Below are positions 34,981 through 46,879 of a DNA stretch of 64,000 nucleotides, in pieces; within the stretch, counting starts at the first letter, position 1; every line of letters starts with the position of its first letter. Where the stretch lies: contig WHVA01000304.1 of NCBI GenBank assembly GCA_015179125.1, positions 62,001 to 126,000 of the forward strand, read 5' to 3'. The DNA is from Gautieria morchelliformis (Eukaryota > Basidiomycota > Agaricomycetes > Gomphales > Gomphaceae). The translations under genes and the position numbers were made by a program. The notes below the pieces were generated by a model, which was given only the letters and a program-made list of their open reading frames with translations, searched no databases and was not told where the DNA came from.

Positions 34981-36208
34981 ATGCCATCCAAGACGACGAA
35001 AGGAGCGTCCAGCAAGGCGCATATCCGCGCCTCCTCCGCGTCCTCAGCGGGCAAGCTCAACGTCAGCGCGGCCTTTGTGCGCAACAAGTCCTCAGACAAG
35101 CTGAAGCGCAATACTTCAGATGTGCGCTGATTGCAAATTTCTTATCGTGTGCGGTCGTTGATAACTTTGACTTTGTCTACAGCTCCAGCATCACGTCGCA
35201 CGCAACCCATCACCATACCCGAACCCGCCCCACGTACGAGGCAACTTATCTCCCACCAAGCGGGCTTTGGTGCTGAAGGTAGACACTGCTGGAGACGACG
35301 ACGAGTGGGTGTCCAGCGAGAGTGGCGCAGCCACGCCAGCCGAATACGACGAGGAGGATGTGCCACCGAGTCTGGAGTCGCATGTGCGCCAGGAGGAGCA
35401 CGACCCAATACCTAGCACCACGCCGCGCGGCGATGCATCTCCGTTACCCGTTGTGCCACCCCATAGACCCCGCCCGCCGCCCCAGACCCATTCAGATCTG
35501 CCTCGTGTCGACACTGTGACCAAGTTTACCACACAGGCAGAGGACTCACCGTCCTCCGGCTCGGCGACCCACGATCCCCCCACCCCGACACGCCGCGCAG
35601 GCCACCGGCGGCCAGCTACACGCCCGCCGTCCATGCGCTCTACCCACTCTGGACTCCCTCATCCCCTCATCCGTGCACGGTCGTACGCACCGTCCACACC
35701 GGTTATCACCGCACTCTCCCCGGGCCTCGCGCAGGTGTACCCCGTCTCTACCAGCTCTTCTCCATCATCGCCGCCTATGGGTCCCTCCTCAGAGTCTGCA
35801 CGCAGCCCCGAGTCAGAGACCAACCGACCATACCTGCCCCGTCTCAGACGCCAGGGCTCCCATTCCTCTGTTACCTCCGTCGCGACGCTCCCCCTCCCCA
35901 CGACGTCCTCCGCCGCGACGGCGAGCACGACCCGCGTGCATGGCGAGCGCCAGCGCACGCTGTCACATGCGTCCACGTCTGCGGCGCTGTCGTCCTTGAC
36001 AGCCGCACGAAGCCACCATGCGCCGTCACGCCCGGCTTCGCCAGTACTTCCCATCGCATTCCCGCCGATAAACCCGCACGAAGAGCAAGTTCACGTCATG
36101 ATCCCCCCACCCCTCGTCCCCCCTCACGTCAGCGCCACGGCGCACCAGAATCCCATTCTGCAGGCTTTGCAGCGCGTCGCCGAGGCTAAAGCTAGGGCTG
36201 GAAGGTGA
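34981..36208 (+). CDS. hypothetical Ser/Pro-rich protein with a DDDEWVSSESG motif
   Basis: Not recognised with certainty. ATG 34981 gives MPSKTTKGASSKAHIRASSA, then NVSAAFVRNKSSDKLKRNTS. An intron (about 35126-35181) joins this to LQHHVARNPSP. Next comes GNLSPTKRALVLKV followed by GDDDEWVSSESGAATP. The pairing of a short SPTK motif with an acidic D-E-W block resembles the DUF3295-type tail motif of fungal regulatory proteins, but this is a weak similarity. The remainder is Ser/Thr/Pro-rich and disordered, with no TM or signal peptide. It ends LQRVAEAKARAGR, stop 36206-36208. Confidence 0.65.
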
Positions 36209-36542
36209 GCTATCGTCCCTTGTATGTTATTAGACCGATTTCTAGGTGAGATAACTTGCATTTTCCCTGGTCGGTGACACGCTTAGACAATGTGATCCTA
36301 GGATGTCGAATAGACCTCATATAATGAGGTCCTCCATGTTACATTACTGTTCGCTAGACGAGGTCTCCGATGGCCACTAGGTCATTCGGACGTTCTGTAT
36401 ACGAGCATGCTGTCATTCAGGATTATACACCACTGTACGTAGTTTTAAGTAGAGACCAACATTATCAGATAATCGCTCGAGTTCGTCACATCACGTGACA
36501 GTTGTGTCACGGCCAACGTGTCAGCTCTCCTCCTACGCAACG
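36209..36542. other. intergenic, nothing recognised
   Basis: Between the Ser/Pro-rich gene and GOT1. It carries the GOT1 promoter (CT- and GTCAC-rich short motifs) but no open frame of note. Confidence 0.5.
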
Positions 36543-37201
36543 ATGTGGCTATCAGACGCACAAAGTGAGGCAAAGGTCGTCTTCTACATGCCTTACCCTT
36601 TAAATTTGCCACGCCCGTGTAGCTGAAACCTTGTGCGCCATGCAGAAATCGGGGTTGCGCTCACTTCGTTTGGCGTCCTCTTCATGATGCTGGGGGTCAT
36701 GCTCTTCTTCGACGGGGCACTCCTTGCACTAGGAAATGTGATTATGCAGCTGCTGTCTTATATCCTATCTAAGCAGTCTTGCAGATCCTCTTTGTCTCAG
36801 GGCTGACGCTCATTATTGGGCCGCAAAAGACATTCTACTTCTTCGCACGAAAACAAAAGCTGCGCGGGACAGCCTGCTTCCTCGGTGGCATCCTGCTCGT
36901 GTTTTTCAAGTGGCCGTTTTTGGGCATGTGTGTGGAGACATTCGGATTCCTCAACTTGTTCGGGTGCGCGTGACTTGTCAGGGTTTGTAGGGACTGGCTG
37001 CCTAACTTCTATGTGAATAGTGACTTTTTCCCTGTCATATTGACGTTTCTGCGACAGCTGCCGTTCATTGGGTCCTTCCTATCGATGCCATATATTGGAT
37101 CGGTATGTCACATGGCGTGATTGCTGTATTCACAATGGTCTCACCTTTTGCATCCTTAGACTTTAGATCGCTTAGCGGGATCACGACCATCCATAGTATG
37201 A
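36543..37201 (+). CDS. GOT1: Golgi transport protein Got1
   Basis: Small four-TM protein of ER-Golgi vesicles and Golgi membranes. The first exon from ATG 36543 is short (MWLSDAQK). Next comes IGVALTSFGVLFMMLGVMLF, FDGALLALGN, then ILFVSGLTLIIGPQKTFYFF, GTACFLGGILLVFFKWPFLG and FGFLNLFGDFFPVILTFLRQ. The last exon after an acceptor at about 37160 gives TLDRLAGSRPSIV, stop TGA 37199-37201. GxxLTxxG, the GPQKTxxFF block and the LPFIG...P end are all family features. Four introns. Intact; its stop is only 36 bases from a tandem repeat. Confidence 0.93.
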
Positions 37202-37237
37202 CACTAGAATATGCTTACTATCTACGGCAATAGACAG

Positions 37238-37502
37238 ACTGGGTCTAAGTGGCCGCGTGAAGCGAACAAAGTCGTCATTACAAACACACAAACATCTTGC
37301 TTCGTTTCTCCACGTCGATCGTGCCCACGAATGTCCCCCTGGTGGAAATTGCACTGACCTTCCAGATCCGCCACTGGGTCTAAGCTGCCGCGTGAAGCGA
37401 ACAAAGTCGTCATTACAAACACACAAACATCTTGCTTCGTTTCTCCACGTCGATCATACCCACGAATGCCCCTTTGGTGGAAATTGACCTTCCAGATCCG
37501 CC
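37238..37502 (+). repeat. tandem direct repeat, two copies of about 135 bp
   Basis: Copy 1 (37238-37372) and copy 2 (37373-37502) both begin ACTGGGTCTAAG and end CTTCCAGATCCGCC. Copy 2 lacks about five bases near its end and has a few substitutions, mostly transitions. The unit has no clear terminal inverted repeat. It lies directly downstream of GOT1. Confidence 0.92.
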
Positions 37503-38810
37503 GACGACGATGCTCAAGGTACTTCCGACGATGCGGTCAGCGTCACGCCTACGCCTTATTGTTGTCGGCGCCTGTTGTTCAACGCCAGTAGGGCCACTTT
37601 TGGCTACTTGGGTTCTTGGCATGCCCATGCCTTCGCTTGTACCCTCCTACATATCCTCGAAATGTAATCATCCGTGTCGAAAATAAGCACCAAGTGCCTT
37701 GTGGCGAGGGACTTCTCCCGTTCCTTTGCACGTGCAGAGATGCGAACGGCTCCGACAGCACGGGTGTGAAGCTGCTGAGCTCTCGAAGTATCCCATGGGA
37801 TGCCATGGCTCTAATTAGGGCATTGCTGCGGAAACCGTTTCTCTTGCATAGCCGCTTCACGCACGTTGAATCGGAGAGCAATACATACGTACGTGTAAGC
37901 ACCAGGGATCGCAATACATAGTAATAATACCATGGAACTCAAAGTAACAGTACATACGTCAGACAGCGCAGAAACGCTCGAATGAATACGCTTTGATGCA
38001 CTTGCCTATCGCCTCCCCTTCACGCCTCCAAGTGGATACTAAAGGCCTCTTCTTAAAGGCAGCTCCGAGGCCTTGAGATGGACCAGGTTCGAACCAAGGC
38101 TGCAGGCACATTTCAAACAGAGTCTTCGTAGACGAATGAATCAGCGAAGGTGGCTCTGTATTCACCGGGAGATAGGACCTGACTAGCGACCATGTACAAC
38201 GCCGCTGCTCGCATCCAGCCAACTGCCGATCGGGTTTCTGTGTACGTGCAATCAGCTTGATCGCCCGCCGCGGCAGCTGCCTTGGGAGTATCCAATGAAA
38301 ATATGCTGGGTCGACAGGTCAAGTGATATCGCTGCTGCCGCGGCCATGGTGGCACTTACTTGCTAATCAAGGCTCTTCTGGGCTGCGACAATCAGAATAG
38401 CAGGCACGCCGTTGAATAGATGGGCGGCAACGGCAGCTGGCATGGGATTCAAGTTCCGAAGTCTCATATAAGTAGCGCCAAGCAAAAATTTGCCCCATCT
38501 CTCGTCACCTTCTACCGACGTCCACTCCCAATCACTGCTATAATCGCTGACTGCTTTCTATGAGAACTGCTAAACCCGCCTGCCAGAGTAAAGCACTGAT
38601 TTTATTCGGACCTCTTGGATTCCTTCTCGTAGACTCAGACCGACCACCTTAGGGCCCTTTTACTCTCCTCACACCGACAAGAAATTATCTTGATCATTCA
38701 TCTATGGGATAAAGCACTCATACTCTAGAAAAAGGCTCATTCATCCTGACTTGAACTCACTTGAACATACCCGATCTCGTTACATAGAACATTGCCTCCC
38801 CGCATACACA
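37503..38810. other. 1.3 kb without an assigned gene
   Basis: Several open frames of 60-110 codons occur on both strands (for example minus frames at 37579-37914 and 38113-38355), but none shows a recognised motif or a credible splice chain. A palindromic GGTTCGAACC near 38087 looks like a tRNA B box but no tRNA folds around it. This may be decayed sequence. Confidence 0.4.
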
Positions 38811-40502
38811 ATGCACGCCCTTAAGACCCCTTTTTTCCGACCCGCCAGTCGCTCCTCCTCACCCCCATCGGCGCCCCTGCCCAACCCTGCCCTTTCCCGT
38901 CCTGATTCAGGCATACACCTCGAACCCCTTCCTCCAATGACTCGCTCGGCATCCAGGGGCCCTCTCAACCGCCTCACTTTAGCATCCAGAAAGCGCCCAT
39001 CCGCCACTCCATCCCCACCTCCACCTACCACTCCCACCCTTGTTCAGGATGGGTCATATCTCGAGGCTTTGGGCCTCAAACTAAGTAACGCGGTGTCTAA
39101 AGCGCTTGCGCAACCCACAGGTCCACCTACTCCTAGCGAAGTAGCGTGGAATGGAAGGAGAGCCCTTCCTAAGGGCAGAGGAGACACTCTTGGTGCCCTC
39201 ATCGGAGCGTGCGTTCGTCTGTCCGAGTAGTGACTCGTTCGTTGCTCACACTCCACGCCATTTTCTAGTGAGCTCGAGGCATCTGCTTTGAACCCTCACC
39301 TCCATAGGGCTATCTTGCGGTCGCTCCATAGACCACTGTCAGTGTTGCTTAGCAATCTATCCGCCCAACTCCTCCCTGCCACTTCTTCACCCCAGTTTGT
39401 AGCCCACCCCACACCGGCTACCCCGAGCTCAGCCCAGCTGTATGCGGCTGCATTTGCTACGTTTGCCGCTGAACTTTTAGAGAGTCTCGATGCTCGAGGC
39501 TTATTCCTGACAGACCATCATGGGGTTTTGGGAGGAGGAACTGACAGTCTGCGAGGAATTCGCGAGGGCTTGGAGTCGCTTGTTGGAAGGGTGATCAACC
39601 CGCTGGTCTCCGGTATCAGACAGGAATTGGTTCCTCTTATTGATGCGTTAGAGTGCAACGCACCTGTCTTCGCCTCACCTCTATCTCCCTCTAAGCAAGG
39701 CGGCCCTAATCTAAAAGGAGCAGCAGTGCACACTTCGATTGTGTCCCTACATAATGCCATACACGTCCACGCTCGTAACCTCGCGCAGTACACTACACCT
39801 CCCACGATGACTTCACAGACGACATTGGCGACGCTCTTGATTTCCCTAGTATGGCACGGTCTCGTCGCACTGTCTCACCGTGCTCCTACGCCATGCTCTT
39901 CGTGCGCAGCGACAATCACGACCCAGCAGACAGCGATATCTACCACGCTGCGCTGGATGAAAACGACGCCGCCATCCACGCCGCCCTCTGTGCGTTTCTC
40001 AATCAAGTTGCCACCTTCCCGACCACCGTCGCCGCCTACGCCCCAGACATCTAGCCCGGTCATGGATGCTCGCGCATTATACAATGTATTCAATGTGCTC
40101 CCTCGCCCCAATGAGGATGCTCGTTACGCGCTAGCGCGGGAAGCGGTCGACGAGGCCTTCGGAGGACTTGCTGCACTATGCGCATTGCTCGACTACGAGG
40201 CGGCTGGAGATCTAGAGAACTTAGAGGGCGTAACCGCCGATCTGCCGACGGTTATTGCCCTTCCTGTGCTTTTCCGAATCTTTGGACGAGGCCAGGAAAG
40301 CGGTGCATCGTGGGACGTTCCATCACTGCTGGGGGTGACGGAACAGCAGTATCGTGATGCATGCCTCGGAGGATTTGGCAGGGCTGAAGAATGCGGTCCA
40401 ACGGTCGCGAGACGCGTCCTGGACGTTGTGAAAGAGCGGCACGATGCCAGGTGTGAACGGCTGATCCACTGGTTAGAAGGTCGCGCGAATTTGGGTGATT
40501 AA
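38811..40502 (+). CDS. conserved hypothetical protein, two exons
   Basis: Not recognised. ATG 38811 gives MHALKTPFFRPASRSSSPPS; the first exon encodes a Ser/Pro-rich region ending DTLGALIGA. A 65-base intron (about 39207-39269) joins it to ELEASALNPHLHRAILRSLH. The second exon is largely helical: AAAFATFAAELLESLDARG, GIREGLESLVGRVINPLVSG, RQELVPLIDALECNAPVF and TSIVSLHNAIHVHARNLAQY. A Pro-rich linker precedes the end block, ALAREAVDEAFGGLAALCAL, then LPTVIALPVLFRIFGRG. It ends GRANLGD. No TM. Likely soluble; a helical repeat fold is plausible. Stop 40500-40502. Confidence 0.72.
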
Positions 40503-41097
40503 CAAGTGACCAAGCAAGGTCTTCAACACGACTTCTCGCTCTCGATTTCTTGACTAGGGCACAAAGATTAGAAGACGGTTTATTTCCTGGCATGGGGACA
40601 GCCGTAGCCCTCGACTTACATAGATACTTCACATCCCTGTGCTTTTCCGGTGGCTTAGTTTTTGTGGGATGTGATCTACTCTAGTTACTAGAGTGTATTT
40701 GTTGCTGATAATTTATTAGACTTGATAATTACAGTACTGTACTGTATTAACCAACAAGTACACTCAATACTTATGTAAAGCACTCGTTGAAAAATAGAAC
40801 CTTGGCATTGGCAGTCTGTCTATAACCGCCTATCAAATAATCAAGCCCCAAATCAAAGCTACGTCAAGGGTACTCACGACGGCTTGCCCTACTGCGGGCC
40901 TCTAGTGTAAACGTCAGCCGTACAGAGCTAGTAGACTAAAGGGACTTGTCTTTCTGTGGTAGAATGCTTACAGGACAAGCGTGTACACGTGTAATATAAT
41001 GTTTAGGTTCAGCATACAAGTTTCATAGTTGTACGCAGCGCGGTGGGCAATCACCGGAAGCGGGGTCCACCTATGTAGTAAAATTTTCACTTCTCTC
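40503..41097. other. intergenic, AT-rich, nothing recognised
   Basis: This spacer holds the 3' flank of the hypothetical gene and the promoter side of the PC-esterase-like gene. It is AT-rich around 40680-40800. No gene, RNA or repeat seen. Confidence 0.5.
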
Positions 41098-42708
41098 ATG
41101 GCCTCCTCCCGCCTCATTTCTAGTCGGACACTGTCGTTTACCCTCCTCGTCTTGAGCTCTATTGTCAGCCTCTCCTTGTTTTCTTCGATTTCGTTTCGTC
41201 AATATGTACATTATCCCAAGTTTGATCGTCTCTCCGACCCTAGCTTCTGTTCACCGGAGGCCTACGCTGGTGGCAACTGGACACGCAAGCCTCGCCCTTC
41301 TCCTTTAACGAGCAAGGACGGCGTCCTGGCCGTGTCGGGCTTTGAGGGCTGTGCGAGTTCCAGAGAGGTGGGGTGGCACCTGGGCACCAGCTGGAATGCC
41401 GAGGACGAGTTCATGAAGCTGCAATGGCGGGGCAATGCCAGCTCCTACGACTGGCTTCCCGGGGAGGGTTGCGGGGACTATAGCAAGGTCGACGCGGAGG
41501 TCCTTGTCCGACAGTTGGTCGAAGAGGGCGGTTGGCTCATACTCGGAGGTCTGTTATATGCGTGCTGCCTGCGTCAGAAAACCAACGTGAACGTAGACTC
41601 CATCTCTGAAGGGCACTTCTTCTCTCTGTCGTGCATGCTTTACCCCTTCGTCCGGGCTACCCCGGACTATACCCTCGACCCTTGGCATTTCGATCGTGCA
41701 TGGCCTCAAAATTTATACCTTAACCCTGCCTCGCCCATTGTCTCCTATATTAACCTTCCAAAGGGTTTTGAAGTTGAGACCACACCTTTGGTGACATTCC
41801 GAAGGTAATGCTCCACGCCCTTTTGTTTGCTATGGCTGAATGCCTCGCCTCGTAGAGTTGATTTGCTCCTTGGCAAGTCTCAACTGAACTCATTACATTC
41901 GTCCAAAACTACCTCGGATCTTCCCCTATTCAGTGATGAGCAGGTATGGGACTTGGATCCTAGCATATACCTCCCTCAGTTCCTTGCCCCCTTACCGGAG
42001 GGGAATTATCGTACTATGATCCTTAGTACCGCCGGTCACTGGACTACAACCGTCTTTTCCGGTTTTCATAATGATATAGAGGAACAGGGAAATGGATTAC
42101 GAGACCTCCTGCCATTCTTTGGCGAGGCTATGGATTCGTGGGTAACCGAAGTCGCCGATGCTTTAGACAAGGCAAAGCGATTGGATGAAGCGCAGGCGGC
42201 GCACAGGCAGAGACAACCGAAAGAAAGACAGGTCGTTGTCAGGGCATATGTCCACGGCCATGATTCTTGTCACTCGGACAATGTGGAGCTGGGTGGACCT
42301 CTAGCAGAATACCAAGGCCTCCCTAGGAATTGGTATAACTGGGGCTGGATCAGCAGATTTAACGATGTTTTCGAGGTATTGATTCTTGCTCTGGTTCGTT
42401 CTGTTCAATGACACCGGATTTTCAGGCGATTATAACGCAGAGGGCACATCCCAACATCAATTTCCTACCCATTGACAGGCCAGCGCTTTTACGGCCAGAT
42501 GGGGTGAGTCATGTCCCGTTGGTGGTTACTGTGTCATCCTGTCTGTTCCATTTCCATTGCATGATTTCGTCTGCTCCACAGCATATTATTATACTGACCA
42601 CGCTTTGTCCAGCACACACAAGGGGACTGTCTCCACCTCCTGACAGGTGCAGGCATACTAGAGGGTTGGAGCGAGTACATATCCTATTTTGTTTCCCATT
42701 TGCCATAG
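41098..42708 (+). CDS. PC-esterase/TBL-like membrane protein (putative polysaccharide O-acetyl enzyme)
   Basis: ATG 41098 gives MASSRLISSRTLSFTLLVLS followed by more hydrophobic residues to about 36, a signal anchor, so it is probably Golgi-lumenal. Then SFCSPEAYAGGNWTRKP, ATP-free folds and FMKLQWRGNASSYDWLPGEG. After an intron it reads WLILGDSISEGHFFSLSCML with the GDS serine motif. Near the end HTQGDCLHLLTGAG supplies the Asp-x-x-His pair. VVVRAYVHGHDSCH and NWYNWGWISRFNDVFE lie between. It ends YISYFVSHLP, stop 42706-42708. GDS plus DxxH at the C-terminus is the TBL/PC-esterase layout used by plant and fungal wall O-acetyltransferases. Substrate unknown. At least four introns. Confidence 0.7.
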
Positions 42709-43088
42709 CAGGCGTGTTAATGTTCGTGGAGCATTTGGTACTAACGAGGGTTGTGGGGAGTATATTGCCACCAATTCGCCAGTGGCGCCTATTACTCCGT
42801 GCATTTTCATATATAAAAGCACACGTATCTAATATTGGGGACATTGGACCACTTAGACTCAGATAGGGCGGATATGTCATACCTCTACTACTTTGCAATA
42901 ACTTTAGAACTTTATGTCAAACTTCCTCGTAATTTGGCTAAGACTTTTGATTAGAAGTAGGGAGCGTTGTTCATCTGTACAAGATACTAACAAGACCAAT
43001 GTCCGCGGGAAATAGCACAATGTCGCGAATAAAACGATGAAAGAACGTGTGTAATCATAAATTAAGGAATATCCTCGTTAGCCCACAG
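42709..43088. other. intergenic between convergent genes
   Basis: The 3' ends of the PC-esterase-like gene (+) and the surface protein gene (-) face each other here. The short frame 42509-42898 on the minus strand is antisense to exons and looks random. Nothing else seen. Confidence 0.5.
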
Positions 43089-45016
43089 TTAAATTTTCCG
43101 CGGAGGAAGGCCCGTATAACCGGCCGCTCGAACCGACGCTGGAAAAAGCTGCTCACGAGCATCAGGACCACGACCCGAGCCTTGATTTTGTTCTCGGTAT
43201 ATTCTCGTGGAGATAGCAGGTGACACTGGTGGCACTGATGATCCCGCCATTGACCTTGACGAGAGATCGACGGAAGTATCCGAGAACGAGCGCTGTAGGG
43301 TAAAGGCATCGACATCAGCTCGAGACAGGCTAGCAGTACCGTGGGACTACATACAACAGTATTTGGCGATGCAACGTCAAAGTTATCACCCGAACGAGAT
43401 ATCAGGAGCACCGAGTCAGAATCATCGCCGTCGATCCTCTGCGTAACAGTACTGTAGGACCCAAATGAGGTTACAGACGCCCCGATCTCTGGATTGAAAA
43501 AATCGCGACGAGGTGCGGGTTTCTTTCTTCTCCAAGTCGGGTATCCCTCTGCGGTCGTCGGAGTGTCCTCGATTGTAAAGCCAGGTCTGCGTGGTACATT
43601 TTTTACACCTTCGGGAGAAGGGTGAAGTGGTACAGTATCTCTTGGGGAGGTACTGGCTTCAGGGAGAGTACTTGACTGAGAGCGACGGGGTACCGGCCTC
43701 GTGATTATCTGCATGACGGGCAGTGTGTCGATACGTGTTGGCCTTGGACGCTGTAGACCTTGTCCATGCTTCGGCTGGTCCCAGCGGTGAATTGACTGGG
43801 GCTGATATGAACCGTTTGTAATACTAGACGTCGGCATGTGTGTCGACCTCGGCTTCTGCGTCTGAGGCGGTTGTTTCGATGGAGCTACATTTTCAACCCC
43901 TTTCTGAGGAAGTTGGATTTTTCCGAAGGGAGAAGCTCGTGCAGTATTGGACCACCTCAGACCGCGCGGCAGACTAAAATTGGCGAATATCCTGGTCTTT
44001 GTGGAAACAGGGAGCTGTTCCACCTGGTTCTCTCCATGCTTCTTATCCGCGTCTGTCAACATCGCTGTGACTAGGTCACCCTGTACGGGCTTGTACGCGT
44101 AGGAATGGCGTTTTCGACATGTGTAAAAAAAATAGATACCGGCCGTGGTCGAAAGGAGAGTTAGCACGACGATAACGGCTATCACAATTTCTAGGTTATA
44201 TCCTGATGTCGAGGCGGCAGACGACGCTGAAGTCGAAGTAGTAGAAATAGTTGAAGGGAAGGAGGTCATCGTGGAGGGAGGGTGGGAGGATGAAGCCGAG
44301 GAGGTTGAAGAGGATGGCGACGCCGATGCTGGTAATAACAGAGAGGAGTATGGGTCGAAAGGTGAGTAAGGAAACCATCTGGAAAGGCTTACTTGCTTGC
44401 CCAGCTGCCGCTGCCGGGGCGCCCGCCAGATTGAACTCGTTGTTCGACTCGAGGGGCATGAATGCGTACGGCGGCACATTAAGACCTGATGATGACTCGT
44501 TTGGATATCTGAGAATCAGGGAGTGAGCTGGGAGAAGAACTGTTTCTAATGGGCAGACCTCTGGTAGTCTATTTGCATGGGTGGACAATTTGAGGTCCAG
44601 GAGACGAAGTCTAGATATGTGCCACCCTGGCAGACTGCACAAGCACTTATCAATGAATAGGCCACAGTGTTACTGCAAAATCTAGGTTTCGAATAGTCCC
44701 AACCCAAGATGTACTACAGGATGGCTCACCATTCACAAGCATTGGGCTGAGATGGTGGCGGATAGCACGATCCCGGCGCTATTGATTGCACTAGAATTCG
44801 CTTCGTTCAGCATTTACATCGCAATAGGATACTGTGCTGACCTCCAGCAGAATTGCACTTGCCCAAGAGCGCCGATGCGATCTTGCATGGATCCTCCCCT
44901 TGAGAGTTGTTCATCTAAGAATATATTTACGATCAACTCCATTTGTGGGCTTCGAAGGCGCATACCCATTGAAAACCCGAGCCACAAGTGGCATTAGTTG
45001 CTCTGGCCGCGATCAT
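43089..45016 (-). CDS. Cys-rich one-TM surface protein with long cytosolic tail (5' end uncertain)
   Basis: A basidiomycete family with an extracellular Cys-rich head, one TM helix and a disordered tail; function unknown, possibly a sensor or wall-anchored protein. Reading minus: ATNATCGSGFQW joins MNNSQGEDPCKIASALLGKC, then APGSCYPPPSQPNACEC joins NTVAYSLISACAVCQGGTYL and WTSNCPPMQIDYQ. A Ser/Thr-rich stalk precedes LEIVIAVIVVLTLLSTTAGI and FFYTCRKRHSYAY. The tail is Pro/Ser-rich. A late intron (near 43305-43362) joins SPNTV to RSFSDTSVDLSSR, giving the end TGLPPRKI with stop at 43089-43091. The ATG at 45014-45016 is a possible start, but no signal peptide follows it, so an upstream signal exon is likely. 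Confidence 0.66.
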
Positions 45017-45901
45017 CCTGCCTCACCAGGAGGATGTGGGAGGGGATAGATGAAAGGTGGTAAACACACCAGGCACGTCGGAGATTTCACAGAGGTACAG
45101 CCGCGTGAGTGCGTCGCGCAGTCGCAGTCCGAAATAGCAACCAAGTTGGGGTCAGAACCTTGAGCTTGCAGAGCGCGGTGCAGTCCGAGACGGGTATAGC
45201 TCGGGTTGACAAGCGCTACTTGTATGGGAAGGATAGCCAGCACGAGCAGATCGAAAAAAAATCCATGTCCCTGGCCATAAGGAAGTATGATGTAGCCCGT
45301 TAATATTGGTAATATTCCTGTTCGGATTCAACAAGTGAGCCTTCTAGCCACACAAAAGGCACGTGAGTTGACAGGTAAGAACGGTAGAGAAGAATTCTGC
45401 GTACTCACGGGGAGTGAGTTCCAGGCTCGACTGGGTTCCAAAATATGGACTGACAGTGGCCTGGCCTGGGTGCAGTACTTAACGGGCCGCCAGGCCAGAC
45501 CTTTGAGCCAGCAAACGCCTACATGAATCAGGAGCAGAGATCTATGTCACACTAGGGACTGTTCGAAGATGTTAGCAAGTGTCAGACGGTCATCTTAAAA
45601 TTTCAAATTGCAGGAACAAGTTAACAACTCACTCTAGCGAAGCAAGGTAGCCTCTCACAGGCCAGATCTAGACGCGCCGAGAATGAAATACCGTGTTGTA
45701 CCTAGTGCTCGATGGCATATAATGGAGGTCTTATGGGCATGGGGAAGTTTTGCCATACGCGCCAGGCAAAACTGCTGGTAGCGCCCCCGGTCGGCGCTCG
45801 CGCCTATACATGCTGACCAATGTCGGACCGAGAGTTAGCGGCTTGGTCACCACCGAAATCAGAAAGCAATCACGGTTTTCTTGCTCGTACGGCCATCTGC
45901 A
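45017..45901. other. about 0.9 kb, probably holds the missing first exon of the surface protein gene
   Basis: A hydrophobic minus-strand frame at 45170-45260 (DLLVLAILPIQVALV) could supply a signal sequence but lacks an in-frame ATG. The rest is the promoter region of the bZIP gene. No repeat or RNA gene seen. Confidence 0.35.
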
Positions 45902-46879
45902 ATGCCCAGCTCTCTCCAAGGCCTGAATCTCGTCCATCCTTCTCGTCCCCCCACGGCCAGCCAGGATCTACTTGCTGACCTCCCCGACGTTACCGCTCAA
46001 CTCGACATATGGACGCATTTAAATTTCGCCTCTGACGAGTCCGAGCCTCTTATCAATACTCACAGAAGGGAGCGCGAGGCTGCGGCCCATTTACACTCGG
46101 AGCCGCTGCATTTAGAGGAGGCAGACGAAATGAATCACATTGCCCAACCTGCCACGATTGCTGATAAGCAACTCCAAACACCCGCAGACACTACACCCTC
46201 TATCCTGTCTGCAGAAGATCATTCATCGCTACAGGCCCAGGGAAGCCCTGGGTCCTTTGACCTAGGCAGCTTTTTAGCGGGTTTTGGCATCGATCCATTC
46301 CTCGTGCCTCCTCAGCCAGATACAGAATACTCCCCGATATCATCGCTCTCCGAGCCCTCCTTTTCGGCTCTCCCCAGTCCGAACAATGTATCACAGCATT
46401 CTCGTTCGCCGCCGGATGACGACACACTGCCACCGTTGAAGCGTTCGCGTAATAGAAAGGACTCAATAGCCTCTCAGCCCCCTGCCGTTGTGCCCGTTGC
46501 CCTCAAGCAAGCCGAGGCAAGCTCTGCACGGGCAGTCTCCGAGTTTTCTGACGATCATGACCCTCTCACAACGCCTCTCACACCTGCTGAGGACAAACGC
46601 CGTCGAAACACCGCGGCTTCCGCGCGGTTCAGGGCCAAGAAAAAAGAACGTGAACAGGCGTTGGAGAGGCGTAGCAAAGAGCTCGAGACCCGTGTAAACG
46701 AGCTCGAGCGTGAGTGCGAGGGCCTCCGACGCGAGAACGGCTGGCTCAAAGGCCTTGTCGTTGGCGTTACCGGAGGCAATGCGTCCGGCGTGTCCAAAAC
46801 CCTGGCAGAAGACGAGCCAGCAAGGCAAGACGAGAACAAGAGGAAACGAGAGACGGACAATACGGCTGTGAACAGTTGA
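45902..46879 (+). CDS. bZIP transcription factor, Cys3/Met4-like
   Basis: One exon. The start is ATG 45902 (MPSSLQGLNLVHPSRPPTAS); the longer frame begins at TTG. The N-terminal two thirds is acidic and Ser/Pro-rich (likely activation region; DIWTHLNFASDESEPL is a hydrophobic/acidic patch, and SFLAGFGIDPFLVPPQP another). The bZIP lies at about residues 226-290. The basic part DKRRRNTAASARFRAKKKER carries the N-x3-A-x2-R-F pattern in which Phe replaces the usual Cys/Ser, as in Cys3/MetR-type sulfur regulators. The zipper is LERRSKELETRVNELERECE with LRRENGWLKGLV. Stop 46877-46879. Its sulfur role is inferred only from the basic region. Confidence 0.85.
   Translation: MPSSLQGLNLVHPSRPPTASQDLLADLPDVTAQLDIWTHLNFASDESEPLINTHRREREAAAHLHSEPLHLEEADEMNHIAQPATIADKQLQTPADTTPSILSAEDHSSLQAQGSPGSFDLGSFLAGFGIDPFLVPPQPDTEYSPISSLSEPSFSALPSPNNVSQHSRSPPDDDTLPPLKRSRNRKDSIASQPPAVVPVALKQAEASSARAVSEFSDDHDPLTTPLTPAEDKRRRNTAASARFRAKKKEREQALERRSKELETRVNELERECEGLRRENGWLKGLVVGVTGGNASGVSKTLAEDEPARQDENKRKRETDNTAVNS

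Noticed and set aside
2395-37201. Functional clustering of secretory genes (Gyp1, Sey1, Grx, Got1)
   Set aside because: They are spread over 35 kb among unrelated genes, on both strands. No sign of a co-regulated cluster.
38083-38096. GGTTCGAACC resembling a tRNA B box
   Set aside because: It is a bare palindrome; no acceptor, anticodon or T stem can be formed around it on either strand.
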